Shown one piece after another: positions 55,875 to 64,000 of a stretch of DNA of 64,000 nucleotides. Source of the DNA: Kutzneria chonburiensis (GTDB lineage Bacteria; Actinomycetota; Actinomycetes; Mycobacteriales; Pseudonocardiaceae); NCBI RefSeq assembly GCF_028622115.1, contig NZ_CP097263.1, forward strand, positions 7,936,001-8,000,000, given 5' to 3'. The notes beneath the pieces are model-generated. The model ran no database searches, had not been told where the DNA came from, and saw nothing but the letters and a program-made list of their open reading frames with translations. Position numbers and translations under genes: made by a program. How positions within the stretch are numbered: position 1 is the first letter of the stretch; each line of letters begins with the position of its first letter.

Positions 55875-56660
55875 ATGGTCTGGAACTACCTGATGGACAT
55901 GGACGGCGTGCTCGTCCACGAGGAGCACATCATTTCCGGTGCCGACCAGTTCCTCGCGGAGCTGCGGGACCAGGGTGTGCCGTTCATGTTGTTGACCAAC
56001 AACTCCATCTACACCCCTCGCGACCTGCGGGCGCGGCTGCTGCGGACCGGTCTGGACGTGCCCGAGTCGTCCATCTGGACCTCGGCGTTGGCCACCGCGA
56101 AGTTCCTCGACACCCAGCGGCCCGGTGGCTCCGCGTACGTCATCGGCGAGGCCGGTCTGACCACTGCGCTGCACTCCATCGGCTACGTGTTGACCGACAG
56201 CGACCCCGACTATGTGGTGCTCGGCGAGACCCGGACCTACAGCTTCGAGGCCATCACCAAGGCCATTCGCCTGGTCGACGCCGGGGCCCGGTTCATCGCC
56301 ACCAATCCCGACGAGACCGGCCCCAGCCGTGAGGGTCTGCTGCCCGCGACCGGCTCCGTCGCCGCGCTCATCGCCCGGGCGACCGGCCGTGAGCCGTACT
56401 ACGTCGGCAAGCCCAACCCGTTGATGATGCGTTCGGCCCTTCGGGCCATCGGGGCCCATTCCGAGAACACCCTCATGATCGGCGACCGGATGGACACCGA
56501 TGTCCGTTCCGGTCTGGAAGCCGGACTCCAGACAATCCTGGTCCTTTCCGGCATTTCCGGCGCCGACACCGCCGAGCGTTTCCCGTACCGGCCGACCCTG
56601 GTGATCGACTCCATTGCCGACCTCATCGGTCGGGCGACGGACCCGTTCAAACGTGACTGA
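55875..56660 (+). CDS. HAD-IIA family phosphatase (NagD-like)
   Basis: A 261-residue HAD hydrolase. The ATG at 55875 is preferred; the frame is open slightly upstream into modC. Motif I is DMDG at D8 and D10, motif II is LLTNNS, and the late motif GDRMDTD holds the metal acids. The large C2 cap between about 70 and 180 puts it in the NagD/4-nitrophenylphosphatase subgroup. The natural substrate is not known. It follows modC by 4 bp and may be co-transcribed. Confidence 0.9.
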   Translation: MVWNYLMDMDGVLVHEEHIISGADQFLAELRDQGVPFMLLTNNSIYTPRDLRARLLRTGLDVPESSIWTSALATAKFLDTQRPGGSAYVIGEAGLTTALHSIGYVLTDSDPDYVVLGETRTYSFEAITKAIRLVDAGARFIATNPDETGPSREGLLPATGSVAALIARATGREPYYVGKPNPLMMRSALRAIGAHSENTLMIGDRMDTDVRSGLEAGLQTILVLSGISGADTAERFPYRPTLVIDSIADLIGRATDPFKRD

Positions 56661-56793
56661 GTGACTGTCCGTGACCGCCCGTTCGCGGACCGCTCGAAAC
56701 CGTGAATCCGCAGCTCACGGAGATCATTTCGATACGCTCCGGTGACCGGTCCGGTCGGCGCGCCGGGTGGTCGACCGCCTATCGTCTCTCACC

Positions 56794-57591
56794 GTGGGCG
56801 ACGACGAACGAGATGAGTCGGTGTTCGTGGTCGGTGATGTCCATGGCCACCTCTCCGAGCTCATCACCGCATTGCACGATGCCGGGCTGACCACCGCCGA
56901 GGGGCAGTGGTCCGGTGGGCGGCACCGCCTGTGGTTCCTCGGCGACTTCGTCGACCGCGGGCCCGAGGGCATCGGCGTCATCGACCTCGTCATGCGCCTG
57001 GCCGACCAGGCCGACCGCGCCGGCGGCTTCGTCGGTTCCCTCCTGGGCAACCACGAGGTCCTGCTGCTCGGAATGCACCTTTTCGGCGATACTCCCGTTC
57101 CGTCCGACTACGGCTTCCGCAGCTTCGCCCGATCGTGGCATCTCAACGGCGGGCAGCTCTCCGACCAGACCCGCCTCACCGACCGCCACGTCCGCTGGCT
57201 CACCGACCGCCCCGTCGCCGTCGTCGTCGACGAACACCTGCTGCTGCACTCCGACACCACCGCCTACCTCTCGTGGGGCGATTCCGTCGAGGAGGTCAAC
57301 TCCGCGGTTCGGGCCATCCTCCACGGCCAGGACCTCGTCTCGTGGTGGGACTGCTGGCACAAGATGACCACCCGCTTCGCCTTCCGCGGAGCCACCGGCG
57401 CCCAGACCGCCGACGAGATCATGGGCAAGTTCGGCGGCAAACGCATCGTGCACGGCCACAGCATCATCGCCGACCAGCTCGGCATCGAGCCCGACCAGGT
57501 CGACGGCCCCCTGTCCTACGCCGACGGCAAGGTCTTGGCCGTGGACGGCGGCCTGTTCGACGGCGGGCCGTGTCTGGTGGTCGAGCTCTGA
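56794..57591 (+). CDS. Metallophosphatase (calcineurin-like)
   Basis: A 265-residue phosphoesterase. Metal-binding motifs GDVHGH, GDFVDRG and GNHE appear in order in the N-terminal half, and a later GHSI supplies another histidine. I chose GTG 56794 (VGDDERDES); GTG 56767 would add nine residues. It is related to bacterial serine/threonine-type and bis(5'-nucleosyl)-tetraphosphatase-like enzymes. The substrate is unknown. Confidence 0.88.
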   Translation: MGDDERDESVFVVGDVHGHLSELITALHDAGLTTAEGQWSGGRHRLWFLGDFVDRGPEGIGVIDLVMRLADQADRAGGFVGSLLGNHEVLLLGMHLFGDTPVPSDYGFRSFARSWHLNGGQLSDQTRLTDRHVRWLTDRPVAVVVDEHLLLHSDTTAYLSWGDSVEEVNSAVRAILHGQDLVSWWDCWHKMTTRFAFRGATGAQTADEIMGKFGGKRIVHGHSIIADQLGIEPDQVDGPLSYADGKVLAVDGGLFDGGPCLVVEL

Positions 57592-57677
57592 TCGACCGCC
57601 GGCTTTGACTCGGAGGGCCGGTACAGCCTTGCGTGGGCGGGAACGCCGTGGCTCAGTCGACGGCTCCTTGGCAGAAG

Positions 57678-57717
57678 ACGGCGTGGCCGTGCTTGGTTCT
57701 TGTGCCCCACCCACCCG
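57678..57717. repeat. Left copy of short direct repeat flanking the toxin-antitoxin module
   Basis: Contains GGTTCTTGTGCCCCACCC at 57695-57712, preceded by GACGGCGTGG. The same 18 bp recur at 58641-58658 after the antitoxin gene, also preceded by GACGGCGTG. The copies are about 950 bp apart and enclose exactly the toxin-antitoxin pair. Confidence 0.75.
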
Positions 57718-57828
57718 CCCTTTTGGGCCTGGCGGACCCGGTGCTGCCCACATCCGCCGTGAGCACTTAAAGTGACTATTGATAGACGATAAGTGACCCT
57801 GGTCGGTGTGGTGACATAAGGGTATCAT

Positions 57829-57834
57829 TATAGT
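57829..57834 (+). promoter_or_regulatory. Probable -10 element of a leaderless toxin-antitoxin promoter
   Basis: TATAGT lies 7 bp before the GTG start at 57841, so the transcript would begin at or next to the start codon. The surrounding 57760-57840 stretch is the most AT-rich part of this region and includes AAGTGAC direct repeats at 57769 and 57791, possible operator half-sites. No clear -35. Confidence 0.4.
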
Positions 57835-57840
57835 TGCTGG

Positions 57841-58209
57841 GTGTGGGATGTAGAGCTCGTCGACGAGGTCGATGCGTGGCTGCTGGCGCTTGCTCGCAGT
57901 GACCCGAACACTGCCAACCAGGTGGAAGCGGCGATCGACATGTTGGCGGAGGGAGGGCCGGGGCTTGGGCGACCGCTGGTGGACCGGATCAAAGGGTCGA
58001 CGGTGCATAACCTGAAGGAGCTGCGGCCGGGTTCCCGAGGGGCTAGCGAGATCAGGATCTTGTTCGTCTTCGACCCGGGGCGCCGGGCTATCTTGTTGGT
58101 GGCCGGGGACAAGGCGGGCGACTGGAGTGGTTGGTACAGAAAGGCTGTCCCGCTGGCCGAACGACGTTACGCGGTGCACCTGGCGATGGCGAAGGGCGAG
58201 GAGGGTTGA
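57841..58209 (+). CDS. RelE/HigB-type toxin (Gp49-like)
   Basis: A 122-residue type II toxin. It starts at GTG with WDVELVDEVDAWLLAL, has the small RelE-fold pattern and the conserved LKELRPGSRG-IRILFVFDP strands and a KAGDWSGWY motif. RelE/HigB toxins cut mRNA on the ribosome. The antitoxin gene overlaps or follows its stop directly. The unit lies between two direct repeats, which suggests mobility or insertion as a cassette. Confidence 0.9.
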   Translation: MWDVELVDEVDAWLLALARSDPNTANQVEAAIDMLAEGGPGLGRPLVDRIKGSTVHNLKELRPGSRGASEIRILFVFDPGRRAILLVAGDKAGDWSGWYRKAVPLAERRYAVHLAMAKGEEG

Positions 58210-58574
58210 GACATGGCTCGTTCCTGGAGGAAGTCAAGGCGGACAAGGCGGCCATCGACCGTGCCAACGGCCGTGACGTCGAGGCTGAGCGTGCCGTCGC
58301 GCGAAACAAGGTCGAGGCGTATGTGCTCGGGTTCAGGCTGGCGCAGCTCCGTGAGCAGGCGCGCGTGACCCAGAGCGAGCTGGCTCGCCGGATGGGAGTC
58401 AGCCAACCGCGGATCAGTCAGCTTGAGCAGGGAGATCCGAATCAGCTGACCGTCGACACGGTCCGCCGGTACGTGGAGGCTCTTGGCGGTCAGCTGAAGA
58501 TTGTCGTCGACTTCGAGGGCCATGACGTCACCGTCTCCACCAGTGAGGCCGACCGCGACCAAGTTTCCGCGTGA
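58206..58574 (+). CDS. XRE/HigA-type antitoxin (start affected by probable indel)
   Basis: The intact frame has an XRE helix-turn-helix at about residues 50-100 (LREQARVTQSELARRMGVS, then QPRISQLEQGD) and the ending LGGQLKIVVDFEG typical of HigA-type antitoxins paired with Gp49 toxins. The natural start is probably ATG 58213 (MARS), but that frame is off by one. An extra C at 58223-58224 would give MARSLEEVKADK. Otherwise TTG 58206, overlapping the toxin stop, would serve. It should bind and neutralise the toxin and repress the promoter. Confidence 0.87.
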   Translation: MRHGSFLEEVKADKAAIDRANGRDVEAERAVARNKVEAYVLGFRLAQLREQARVTQSELARRMGVSQPRISQLEQGDPNQLTVDTVRRYVEALGGQLKIVVDFEGHDVTVSTSEADRDQVSA

Positions 58575-58628
58575 CGTAGACGGCACGACTGTACGGAAAT
58601 AGCCCCGCGCCAGGTGGGCGCATAGCTG

Positions 58629-58690
58629 GACGGCGTGCGCGGTTCTTGTGCCCCACCCGCGCGCGAGTTCTGTGCCCCACCCACCCACCC
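58629..58690. repeat. Right copy of short direct repeat flanking the toxin-antitoxin module
   Basis: Contains the identical 18 bp GGTTCTTGTGCCCCACCC at 58641-58658, then a further partial copy TTCTGTGCCCCACCCACCC at 58668-58687. See the left copy at 57678-57717. Confidence 0.75.
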
Positions 58691-58765
58691 TGCCTCGGTC
58701 TACCGACTCCGCCCACCCCCGCTCGGGGGTGGCAGTGGCCCGCGTCACAGGCGAGGATGGGCCGC

Positions 58766-60400
58766 ATGGTCGCGCTGCCTGCTTACGCCTCGGGAACCTC
58801 GGATGTGCCGCTGCTCGGCGACACCATCGGCGACAACCTTGACCGGACGGTGGAGAGGTTCGGGGACAGGGATGCGCTGGTGGAGTGCGCCACCGGCAGG
58901 CGGTGGACGTACGGGGAGCTGGCGAAGGATGTCGACGCGGTGGCGTTGGGGTTGCGAGAAAACGGGGTGGGGAAAGGCGACCGGGTGGGAATCTGGGCGC
59001 CGAACTGTGCGGAGTGGGTGCTGACGCAGTACGCGACGGCCAAGCTGGGGGCGATCCTGGTCAACATCAACCCGGCCTACCGCGTGCACGAACTGGAGTT
59101 CGTGCTGAACCAGGCGGAAGTGGGGACGCTGGTCGCCACGCCGACGTTCAAGACGTCGGACTACGAGGCGATGATCAACGAGGTGCGGCCGAACTGCCCG
59201 GGGCTGGAGACGGTGCTGCTGATCGGGCGTCCGGAGTGGACGGACCTGGTCGAACACGGCCGGACGAAGGACCGGGAGCTGCTCAAAGAGATCAAGCTCT
59301 CGCCGGACGATCCGATCAACATCCAGTACACGTCGGGCACGACGGGGTTTCCGAAGGGTGCGACGCTGTCGCACCACAACATCCTGAACAACGGGTACTT
59401 CGTGGGCGAGCTGTGCGGCTACACGGAAGCGGACCGGGTCTGCATCCCGGTGCCGTTCTACCACTGCTTCGGCATGGTGATGGGCAACCTGGGTGCGACG
59501 ACGCACGGGGCCTGCATGGTGGTGCCGGCGCAGGCCTTCGACGCGAAGTCCACATTGGACGCGGTGCAGAACGAGAAATGCACCTCCCTGTACGGGGTGC
59601 CGACGATGTTCATCGCGGAGCTGGCCCTGCCGGACTTCGACGACCACGACCTGACCAGCCTGCGCACGGGCATCATGGCCGGCTCGCCCTGCCCGGTCGA
59701 GGTGATGAAGCAGGTGATCGACCGCATGGGCATGACCGAGGTGACCATCTGCTACGGCATGACGGAAACCTCGCCGGTGTCCACGCAGACCAGGGCGGAC
59801 GACTCGCTGGACCGCCGGGTGTCGACGGTCGGCCGGGTGCATCCGCACCTGGAGGTCAAGATCGTCGATCCGGCAACGGGTCTGACGGCGGCCCGGGGCG
59901 AGCAGGGCGAGCTCTGCACCCGCGGCTACTCGGTGATGCTGGGCTACTGGGCCCAGTCGGACAAGACGGCCGAGGTGATCGACGCGGCCCGCTGGATGCA
60001 CACGGGCGACCTCGCGGTGATGGACGACGACGGCTACGTGGCGATCACCGGCCGGATCAAGGACATGGTGATCCGCGGCGGCGAGAACGTCTACCCGCGC
60101 GAGGTGGAGGAATTCCTCTACACCCACCCGGACGTCCTGGACGCGCAGGTGATCGGGGTGCCGGACGAACGCTACGGCGAGGAGCTGATGGCGTGGATCC
60201 GAATGCGCCCGGGTGCTGAGCCGATCACCGCCGAACGCATCCGCGAGTACTGCACGGGCAAGCTGGCGCACTACAAGATCCCCCGCTACGTGCACGTGGT
60301 CGACGAGTTCCCGATGACGGTGACGGGCAAGATCCGCAAGGTCGAGATGCGGGAACGGGCGGTCGAGATCCTCCGGGCGAACCAGACGAACGGCGGGTAG
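58766..60400 (+). CDS. Fatty-acid-CoA ligase-type AMP-binding enzyme
   Basis: A 544-residue acyl-adenylate-forming enzyme that activates a fatty or other organic acid with ATP and CoA. ATG 58766 is chosen after GAGGATGGG; an upstream open frame is not convincing. The AMP-binding motif is YTSGTTGFPKGAT. Later core motifs are YGMTETSPVS, MHTGDLAVMDDDGY and the C-terminal GKIRK lysine. The sequence is close to medium- or long-chain FadD-type ligases. The exact acid cannot be told. Confidence 0.95.
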   Translation: MVALPAYASGTSDVPLLGDTIGDNLDRTVERFGDRDALVECATGRRWTYGELAKDVDAVALGLRENGVGKGDRVGIWAPNCAEWVLTQYATAKLGAILVNINPAYRVHELEFVLNQAEVGTLVATPTFKTSDYEAMINEVRPNCPGLETVLLIGRPEWTDLVEHGRTKDRELLKEIKLSPDDPINIQYTSGTTGFPKGATLSHHNILNNGYFVGELCGYTEADRVCIPVPFYHCFGMVMGNLGATTHGACMVVPAQAFDAKSTLDAVQNEKCTSLYGVPTMFIAELALPDFDDHDLTSLRTGIMAGSPCPVEVMKQVIDRMGMTEVTICYGMTETSPVSTQTRADDSLDRRVSTVGRVHPHLEVKIVDPATGLTAARGEQGELCTRGYSVMLGYWAQSDKTAEVIDAARWMHTGDLAVMDDDGYVAITGRIKDMVIRGGENVYPREVEEFLYTHPDVLDAQVIGVPDERYGEELMAWIRMRPGAEPITAERIREYCTGKLAHYKIPRYVHVVDEFPMTVTGKIRKVEMRERAVEILRANQTNGG

Positions 60401-60459
60401 TCAGGCGCACATACCGTGTCGGTATGGTTACGCGGCGCCATCCGACGTGAGGAGCCGCC

Positions 60460-61779
60460 ATGAGGCCACGCGCCCTGATCCGCATAGCCGCCGGTGTTTC
60501 CGCCGTACTGCTGCTCGTCGGGACGGCCTCAGCGGCCGCCGGCGACGACACGCCCGTGATGTGGCAGGTGCCCATCAGCGGCAACCAGGCCGGCCAGCTG
60601 GTCGCCGCCGGATTCGACGTCGCCGAGACGGGAGCCGAGGGCGTCGCCTACGTCACCGGCACCGGCCAGACCGCACAAGCGTTGCGGGACCTGGGATACC
60701 GGCCGACCAAGTACGACACGATCTACAAGGAGCTGCCGGCCGGGCAGCAGTCGCGGGCGGTGGCCACCACCTTCTACGGCGGCTACCGGGCGGTGCCGGA
60801 CCAGGAGCAGCACCTCAGCCAGGTCGCGAGCGCCCACCCCGAGCTGGCCACGCTGTACGACATCGGCGACTCGTGGCTGAAGACGAAGGGCAAGGGCGGC
60901 CACGACATCGAGGCCATCTGCCTGACCAAGAAGAAGTCGGGCGACTGCACGCTCAGCACCACCTCGGCCAAGCCCAAGTTCACGCTGATGGCCCAGATCC
61001 ACGCCCGCGAGATCGCCACCGGCGAGCTGGCCCAGCGCTGGATCGACTACCTGGTCAACGGTTACGGCTCCGACGCGACGGCAACGTCCATTCTGGACAC
61101 CACCGAGATCTGGGTGATCCCGATCGCCAACCCGGACGGTGTCGACGTGGTGTCCTCCGGCGGCAACTCGCCGAAGATGCAGCGCAAGAACGTGGACAAC
61201 ACCCGCGGCGGCTGCACCGGCACCAACATCGGCATCGACCTGAACCGCAACTCCACCTACAAGTGGGGCGGCGACTCGAACCAGGCCTGCTCGGAGACGT
61301 ACCAGGGTCCGAGCAAGGGCAGCGAGCCCGAGGTGACCTCGCTGGAGAAGTTCTTCCGGTCCATCTATCCGGTGCAGCGCGGCACGGGCGACAACGACCC
61401 GGCGCCGGTCACCGCGCGCGGCACGATGATCACGCTGCACAGCTACGGCAACGACATCATCGTGCCGTGGGGCTACACCGAGAAGACCTCGCCCAACGAC
61501 GCTCAGTTGCGCGCCCTTGGCAAGAAGATGGCTGCCTCCAACGGATACGTCGTCGACACCAACGGCGGCACGGTGGGCTACGAGACGTCGGGCACCACCG
61601 ACGACTTCACCTACGGCGTGCTCGGCGTGGCCAGCTTCACCATCGAGGTCGGCCCGGACAGCGGCACCTGCGGCGGCTTCTTCCCGAAGTACTCCTGCCT
61701 GGACAGCAAGTTCTGGCCGGAGATGAAGGGCGCCTTCACCGCAGCGGCGCAGGCGGCCGCGGCCCCGTACAAGCAGTAG
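60460..61779 (+). CDS. Secreted M14 zinc carboxypeptidase
   Basis: A 439-residue secreted peptidase. A signal peptide covers about residues 1-26 (AAGVSAVLLLVGTASAAAG). Zinc ligands are H181 and E184 (HARE) and H327 (TLHSYG), and the catalytic glutamate is E396 (FTIEVG). The N-terminal 100 residues form a propeptide-like region. Cysteines in GGCTGTN, QACSETY, GTCGGF and SCLDSK suggest disulphides. It removes C-terminal residues from peptides outside the cell. AGGAGCC precedes the ATG. Confidence 0.95.
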   Translation: MRPRALIRIAAGVSAVLLLVGTASAAAGDDTPVMWQVPISGNQAGQLVAAGFDVAETGAEGVAYVTGTGQTAQALRDLGYRPTKYDTIYKELPAGQQSRAVATTFYGGYRAVPDQEQHLSQVASAHPELATLYDIGDSWLKTKGKGGHDIEAICLTKKKSGDCTLSTTSAKPKFTLMAQIHAREIATGELAQRWIDYLVNGYGSDATATSILDTTEIWVIPIANPDGVDVVSSGGNSPKMQRKNVDNTRGGCTGTNIGIDLNRNSTYKWGGDSNQACSETYQGPSKGSEPEVTSLEKFFRSIYPVQRGTGDNDPAPVTARGTMITLHSYGNDIIVPWGYTEKTSPNDAQLRALGKKMAASNGYVVDTNGGTVGYETSGTTDDFTYGVLGVASFTIEVGPDSGTCGGFFPKYSCLDSKFWPEMKGAFTAAAQAAAAPYKQ

Positions 61780-61783
61780 CAGT

Positions 61784-62545
61784 TCACGGCCGGCGGGCGG
61801 CCACGGTCCACAACGCGGGACCGTGCCAGCGAACGGCCGGATCCACCAAGCGGGTCAGCACCCGTGCCAGATCGGCCTCGGCCGCGCCGAACGTCAGTAG
61901 GCGCGGCCGAAGTCGTTGGTAGGTCATGGCGAGGATGGCCGGGGCGGCCTCGCCACCTTTCTGCACGTGCTGGTGGCAGGTCGCCCGGACGTCGTCAAGG
62001 CCGGCATCGTCGATCATGGACAGCAGATGGGCACCCAGATCCGGCTGCCACCCGGCATCCCGCACCGCGGCGTCGAAGGCGGCCTGGATCCGATCGAACG
62101 CGGGATCGGGCTCGGACGGTCGCACGACCGTGAAGTCGATGTCACCGATGACAATGTGCCCGTTGGGGCGGACAGTGGTGACGAGTCGAGCGAGCACGGC
62201 CGCCCGTTCGGGCAGGTGTTGCAGCACGAGCCGGGTGTGCACCAGGTCGAATTCGGCTTCAGGCAAGGGATCCGTGCGTACGTCGTGCCGCCGCACCGAC
62301 AGGTTCGGGCCCGGCGCCAGCCGCGTGACGTCAAGGTCGGTGGCCAGGGTCGGCCCCACCTCAGCGGCCAGCCACCGCGCGATCGACCCGCCGCCGGCGC
62401 CGACGTCCAGGCAGCGCCAGCCGGCGGTGACCGGCAGCGCCCGCAGGACCTCGACGGTGAGCGGGTCCTGGTAGTCCTGGATCAGCATCAGCCGAGCGGC
62501 CTCGTCGTCCGGCGCGACCGACGCACGCAGCACGTACTCGTTCAC
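61784..62545 (-). CDS. SAM-dependent class I methyltransferase
   Basis: A 253-residue methyltransferase. GTG 62545 is preferred because AGAGGGGG sits 5 bp upstream; an ATG in frame is farther upstream. The SAM-binding motif I is CLDVGAGGGSIA, followed by an acidic TDLD and a LVHTRLVLQHL motif IV-V region. The substrate is unknown. It converges on the carboxypeptidase with 4 bp between stops. Confidence 0.88.
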   Translation of the reverse strand: MNEYVLRASVAPDDEAARLMLIQDYQDPLTVEVLRALPVTAGWRCLDVGAGGGSIARWLAAEVGPTLATDLDVTRLAPGPNLSVRRHDVRTDPLPEAEFDLVHTRLVLQHLPERAAVLARLVTTVRPNGHIVIGDIDFTVVRPSEPDPAFDRIQAAFDAAVRDAGWQPDLGAHLLSMIDDAGLDDVRATCHQHVQKGGEAAPAILAMTYQRLRPRLLTFGAAEADLARVLTRLVDPAVRWHGPALWTVAARRP

Positions 62546-62700
62546 GCAGCACCCCCTCTGTTGCCGAGTATCCGGCATGGTGAGCCGCGGTGGACGAGCT
62601 GTCAACCAGGGTTCGCCCTCACTGTCCGAAGTGGATGATCACCCTATCTAGCGATACAGACAAAGCTGACGACGCGGGCGGACTACACGATGATCACGGT

Positions 62701-63273
62701 GTGACTCATCGGGACCTACCGGCCAGCGGTCGAGGATGCTTCGCCGCGGTGATGATCGCGCCCATCGCCGCCTTCGCCGGCCTGATCGCGCTCACCACGC
62801 TGCTCAACGGCCAGGACGACCCGAACGCCGGCCCGGCGTTCGGGTTGCCCCATCCGACCAGGGCCAGCCAGACCACGCCGTTGGAGACCGACGAGCAGGA
62901 GGCGCCCGGCACGACCACGATCGCCGAGCAGCCGCTGGCCCTGCGCAAGCCGGTGACCAGCGCCAAACCGCCGGCTCAGACCACGAGTGTCACCGTGCCC
63001 ACGACGGTTGTGGTGCCCTCGCTGACCACGTCCAGCGCGTCGAAGACGCCGTGCACCGGACGGACGTCGCCGAGCGCCACGACCTCGTCGCCCGTCACCA
63101 CGACAACAACGTCGTCGACGCCACCGCCGCCGGCGAAGACGCCGCCGACCAGTACGGCATCGACCGCCACAACCACTGTGGCACCAACGACATCGCGCGT
63201 CACGCCGACGACGTCACCGCGTGATGCCGGTGTGCCCAAGCGAGTACCGCCCCGGCTGCGGCCACACGCATAG
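62701..63273 (+). CDS. Membrane-anchored Thr/Ser/Pro-rich protein
   Basis: From GTG 62701 the protein has 190 residues, with one hydrophobic helix at about 14-38 (FAAVMIAPIAAFAGLIAL) and a long outer region rich in Thr, Ser and Pro, like mucin-like linkers of actinomycete surface proteins. Low complexity makes the frame less certain, and its last 60 bp overlap the convergent beta-propeller gene. No domain is recognised. Confidence 0.55.
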   Translation: MTHRDLPASGRGCFAAVMIAPIAAFAGLIALTTLLNGQDDPNAGPAFGLPHPTRASQTTPLETDEQEAPGTTTIAEQPLALRKPVTSAKPPAQTTSVTVPTTVVVPSLTTSSASKTPCTGRTSPSATTSSPVTTTTTSSTPPPPAKTPPTSTASTATTTVAPTTSRVTPTTSPRDAGVPKRVPPRLRPHA

Positions 63274-64000
63274 GCCGTGCGGCTGGTTGCCGACCGGGAT
63301 CTTCTTCAGCAGCGAACCGTCCTTTGTGGACAGCACGTAGATCACCTTGTCGTACCGGCCGGACAGCCACAGCTGCGAGCCGTCGGCGGTCACGTTGCCC
63401 ATGTCCGGGCTGCCGCCGCCGGGCAGCCGCCACTTGGCCAGCTCGACGCCGGTGTACGAGTCGAGCACGCTGACCGAGCCCTCGTGCCGGTTGGTGACGT
63501 ACAACTGCTTGGCGTCACGGGAAAGATAGAGCCCGTGCGCGCCGCCGCCGGTCGGGATGAAGCGCAGCACCCTGGTCGCCGCGCCGTCGAGCACCCACAG
63601 GCCGTTGGCGTCCGAGTCGGCGATGTAGTAGACGGAGCCGTCCGGCGCCAGCTTGATGTCCTGCGGCCCCATCACGGTGTGCCGCTGCGGCATGTCGATC
63701 ATGCGCAGCAGGTGGTGCGTCGCGATGTCGATGACCGCGACCCGGCCGGCGAACTCGCAGGTGAACACCGCGATCTTGCCGTCGGGGCTGAAGTCGGCGT
63801 GGTCGACGCCGGCGCAGTCCGGCACGGCGGTCTCGCCCTGCTGCTTCCACGTGTGCGGGTCGTACCAGACCAGTTTGCGTAGCCGCTCGGCCACCGAGAT
63901 GGCGGAGCGGCCGTCCGGCGTGAAGTACATGTTGTACGGGTCGGTGACCGGGATCTTCTGCCCCGGCTGGCCGGTTTTCGGGTCGAACGGCAGCAGGTGG
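63214..64000 (-). CDS. YVTN-type beta-propeller protein (partial, runs off the window)
   Basis: The frame is open to the edge at 64000 and ends at 63214. The visible 262 residues have repeated four-strand blades with DGK or DGS turns: YFTPDGRSAI, ADFSPDGKIAVFT, KLAPDGSVYYIAD, YLSRDAKQLYVTN and TADGSQLWLSG. These fit a seven-bladed YVTN propeller, often a surface or secreted binding protein in actinomycetes. The N-terminus and any signal peptide are outside the window. Confidence 0.85.
   Translation of the reverse strand, partial: HLLPFDPKTGQPGQKIPVTDPYNMYFTPDGRSAISVAERLRKLVWYDPHTWKQQGETAVPDCAGVDHADFSPDGKIAVFTCEFAGRVAVIDIATHHLLRMIDMPQRHTVMGPQDIKLAPDGSVYYIADSDANGLWVLDGAATRVLRFIPTGGGAHGLYLSRDAKQLYVTNRHEGSVSVLDSYTGVELAKWRLPGGGSPDMGNVTADGSQLWLSGRYDKVIYVLSTKDGSLLKKIPVGNQPHGLCVWPQPGRYSLGHTGITR

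Noticed and set aside
56779-58179. A 466-residue minus-strand frame across the metallophosphatase and the toxin gene
   Set aside because: It crosses two plus-strand genes and the intergenic repeat without any domain.
60447-61922. A 491-residue plus-strand frame shifted against the carboxypeptidase gene
   Set aside because: It starts before the true gene and is rich in Arg/His/Pro without motifs. The M14 gene has a signal peptide and all catalytic residues.

Overview
The window is high-GC actinomycete DNA. GTG starts, stop/start overlaps such as GTGA and TGATG, tandem AfsR/SARP regulators, a histidine kinase-roadblock-DUF742-GTPase conservon, a resuscitation-promoting factor and an XPB-type helicase all fit a Pseudonocardiales-like host (Kutzneria, Amycolatopsis or Saccharothrix relatives). 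I cannot name the genus from sequence alone.

Region 1 (1-about 20.8 kb, mostly + strand) is most of the late half of a siphovirus-type prophage. In order it holds the end of a possible small terminase, large terminase, portal fused to a MuF-like domain, prohead protease, HK97-type capsid, four head-tail connector or completion proteins, tail tube, two-frame tail chaperone, a tape measure with an internal lysozyme-like domain, tail and fibre proteins, a GH25-LysM endolysin and a holin. No integrase or lysogeny repressor is seen, so the element starts to the left of the window. A PAPS-reductase-like PP-loop ATPase and an AT-richer membrane-anchored pentapeptide-repeat protein follow the lysis genes, in the usual position of phage cargo.

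Region 2 (20.8-27.9 kb, mostly - strand) is accessory DNA. It has an Imm1-family immunity gene directly downstream of a DddA/SCP1.201-like deaminase toxin, a run of small tightly packed genes (two of them tiny cysteine-rich proteins), an XRE regulator with a helical C-terminal region, a divergent HAD phosphatase and a small hypothetical. The right end of the element is probably in this region or near 27.8 kb, but I saw no attachment site.

Region 3 (27.9-43 kb) is chromosomal: XPB helicase, an LppU-like membrane protein, an NMT1/NrtA-like lipoprotein divergent from a conservon whose kinase has a NIT-like sensor, a helicase-associated protein, NAD-malic enzyme, and moaC with a mogA-moaE fusion. 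Region 4 (43-56 kb) has rpf behind a probable c-di-AMP riboswitch, two tandem AfsR-type regulators, moaD-moaA, a MarR regulator, and a molybdate set (MOP/TOBE regulator, modA, modB, modC). Molybdenum cofactor and molybdate uptake genes are therefore spread over about 14 kb. Region 5 (56-64 kb) holds HAD-IIA and metallophosphatase genes, a RelE/HigA-type toxin-antitoxin pair between short direct repeats, an acyl-CoA synthetase, an M14 carboxypeptidase, a methyltransferase, a Thr/Pro-rich exported protein and part of a beta-propeller protein.

Seven genes that look otherwise intact (portal, tail tube, deaminase toxin, DUF742, moaC, marR, antitoxin) are each broken by one small indel, always in or beside a short G/C or T/C run. 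They lie in both phage and core genes. The simplest reading is uncorrected homopolymer error in the assembly rather than true pseudogenes, and those genes should be read as probably functional.
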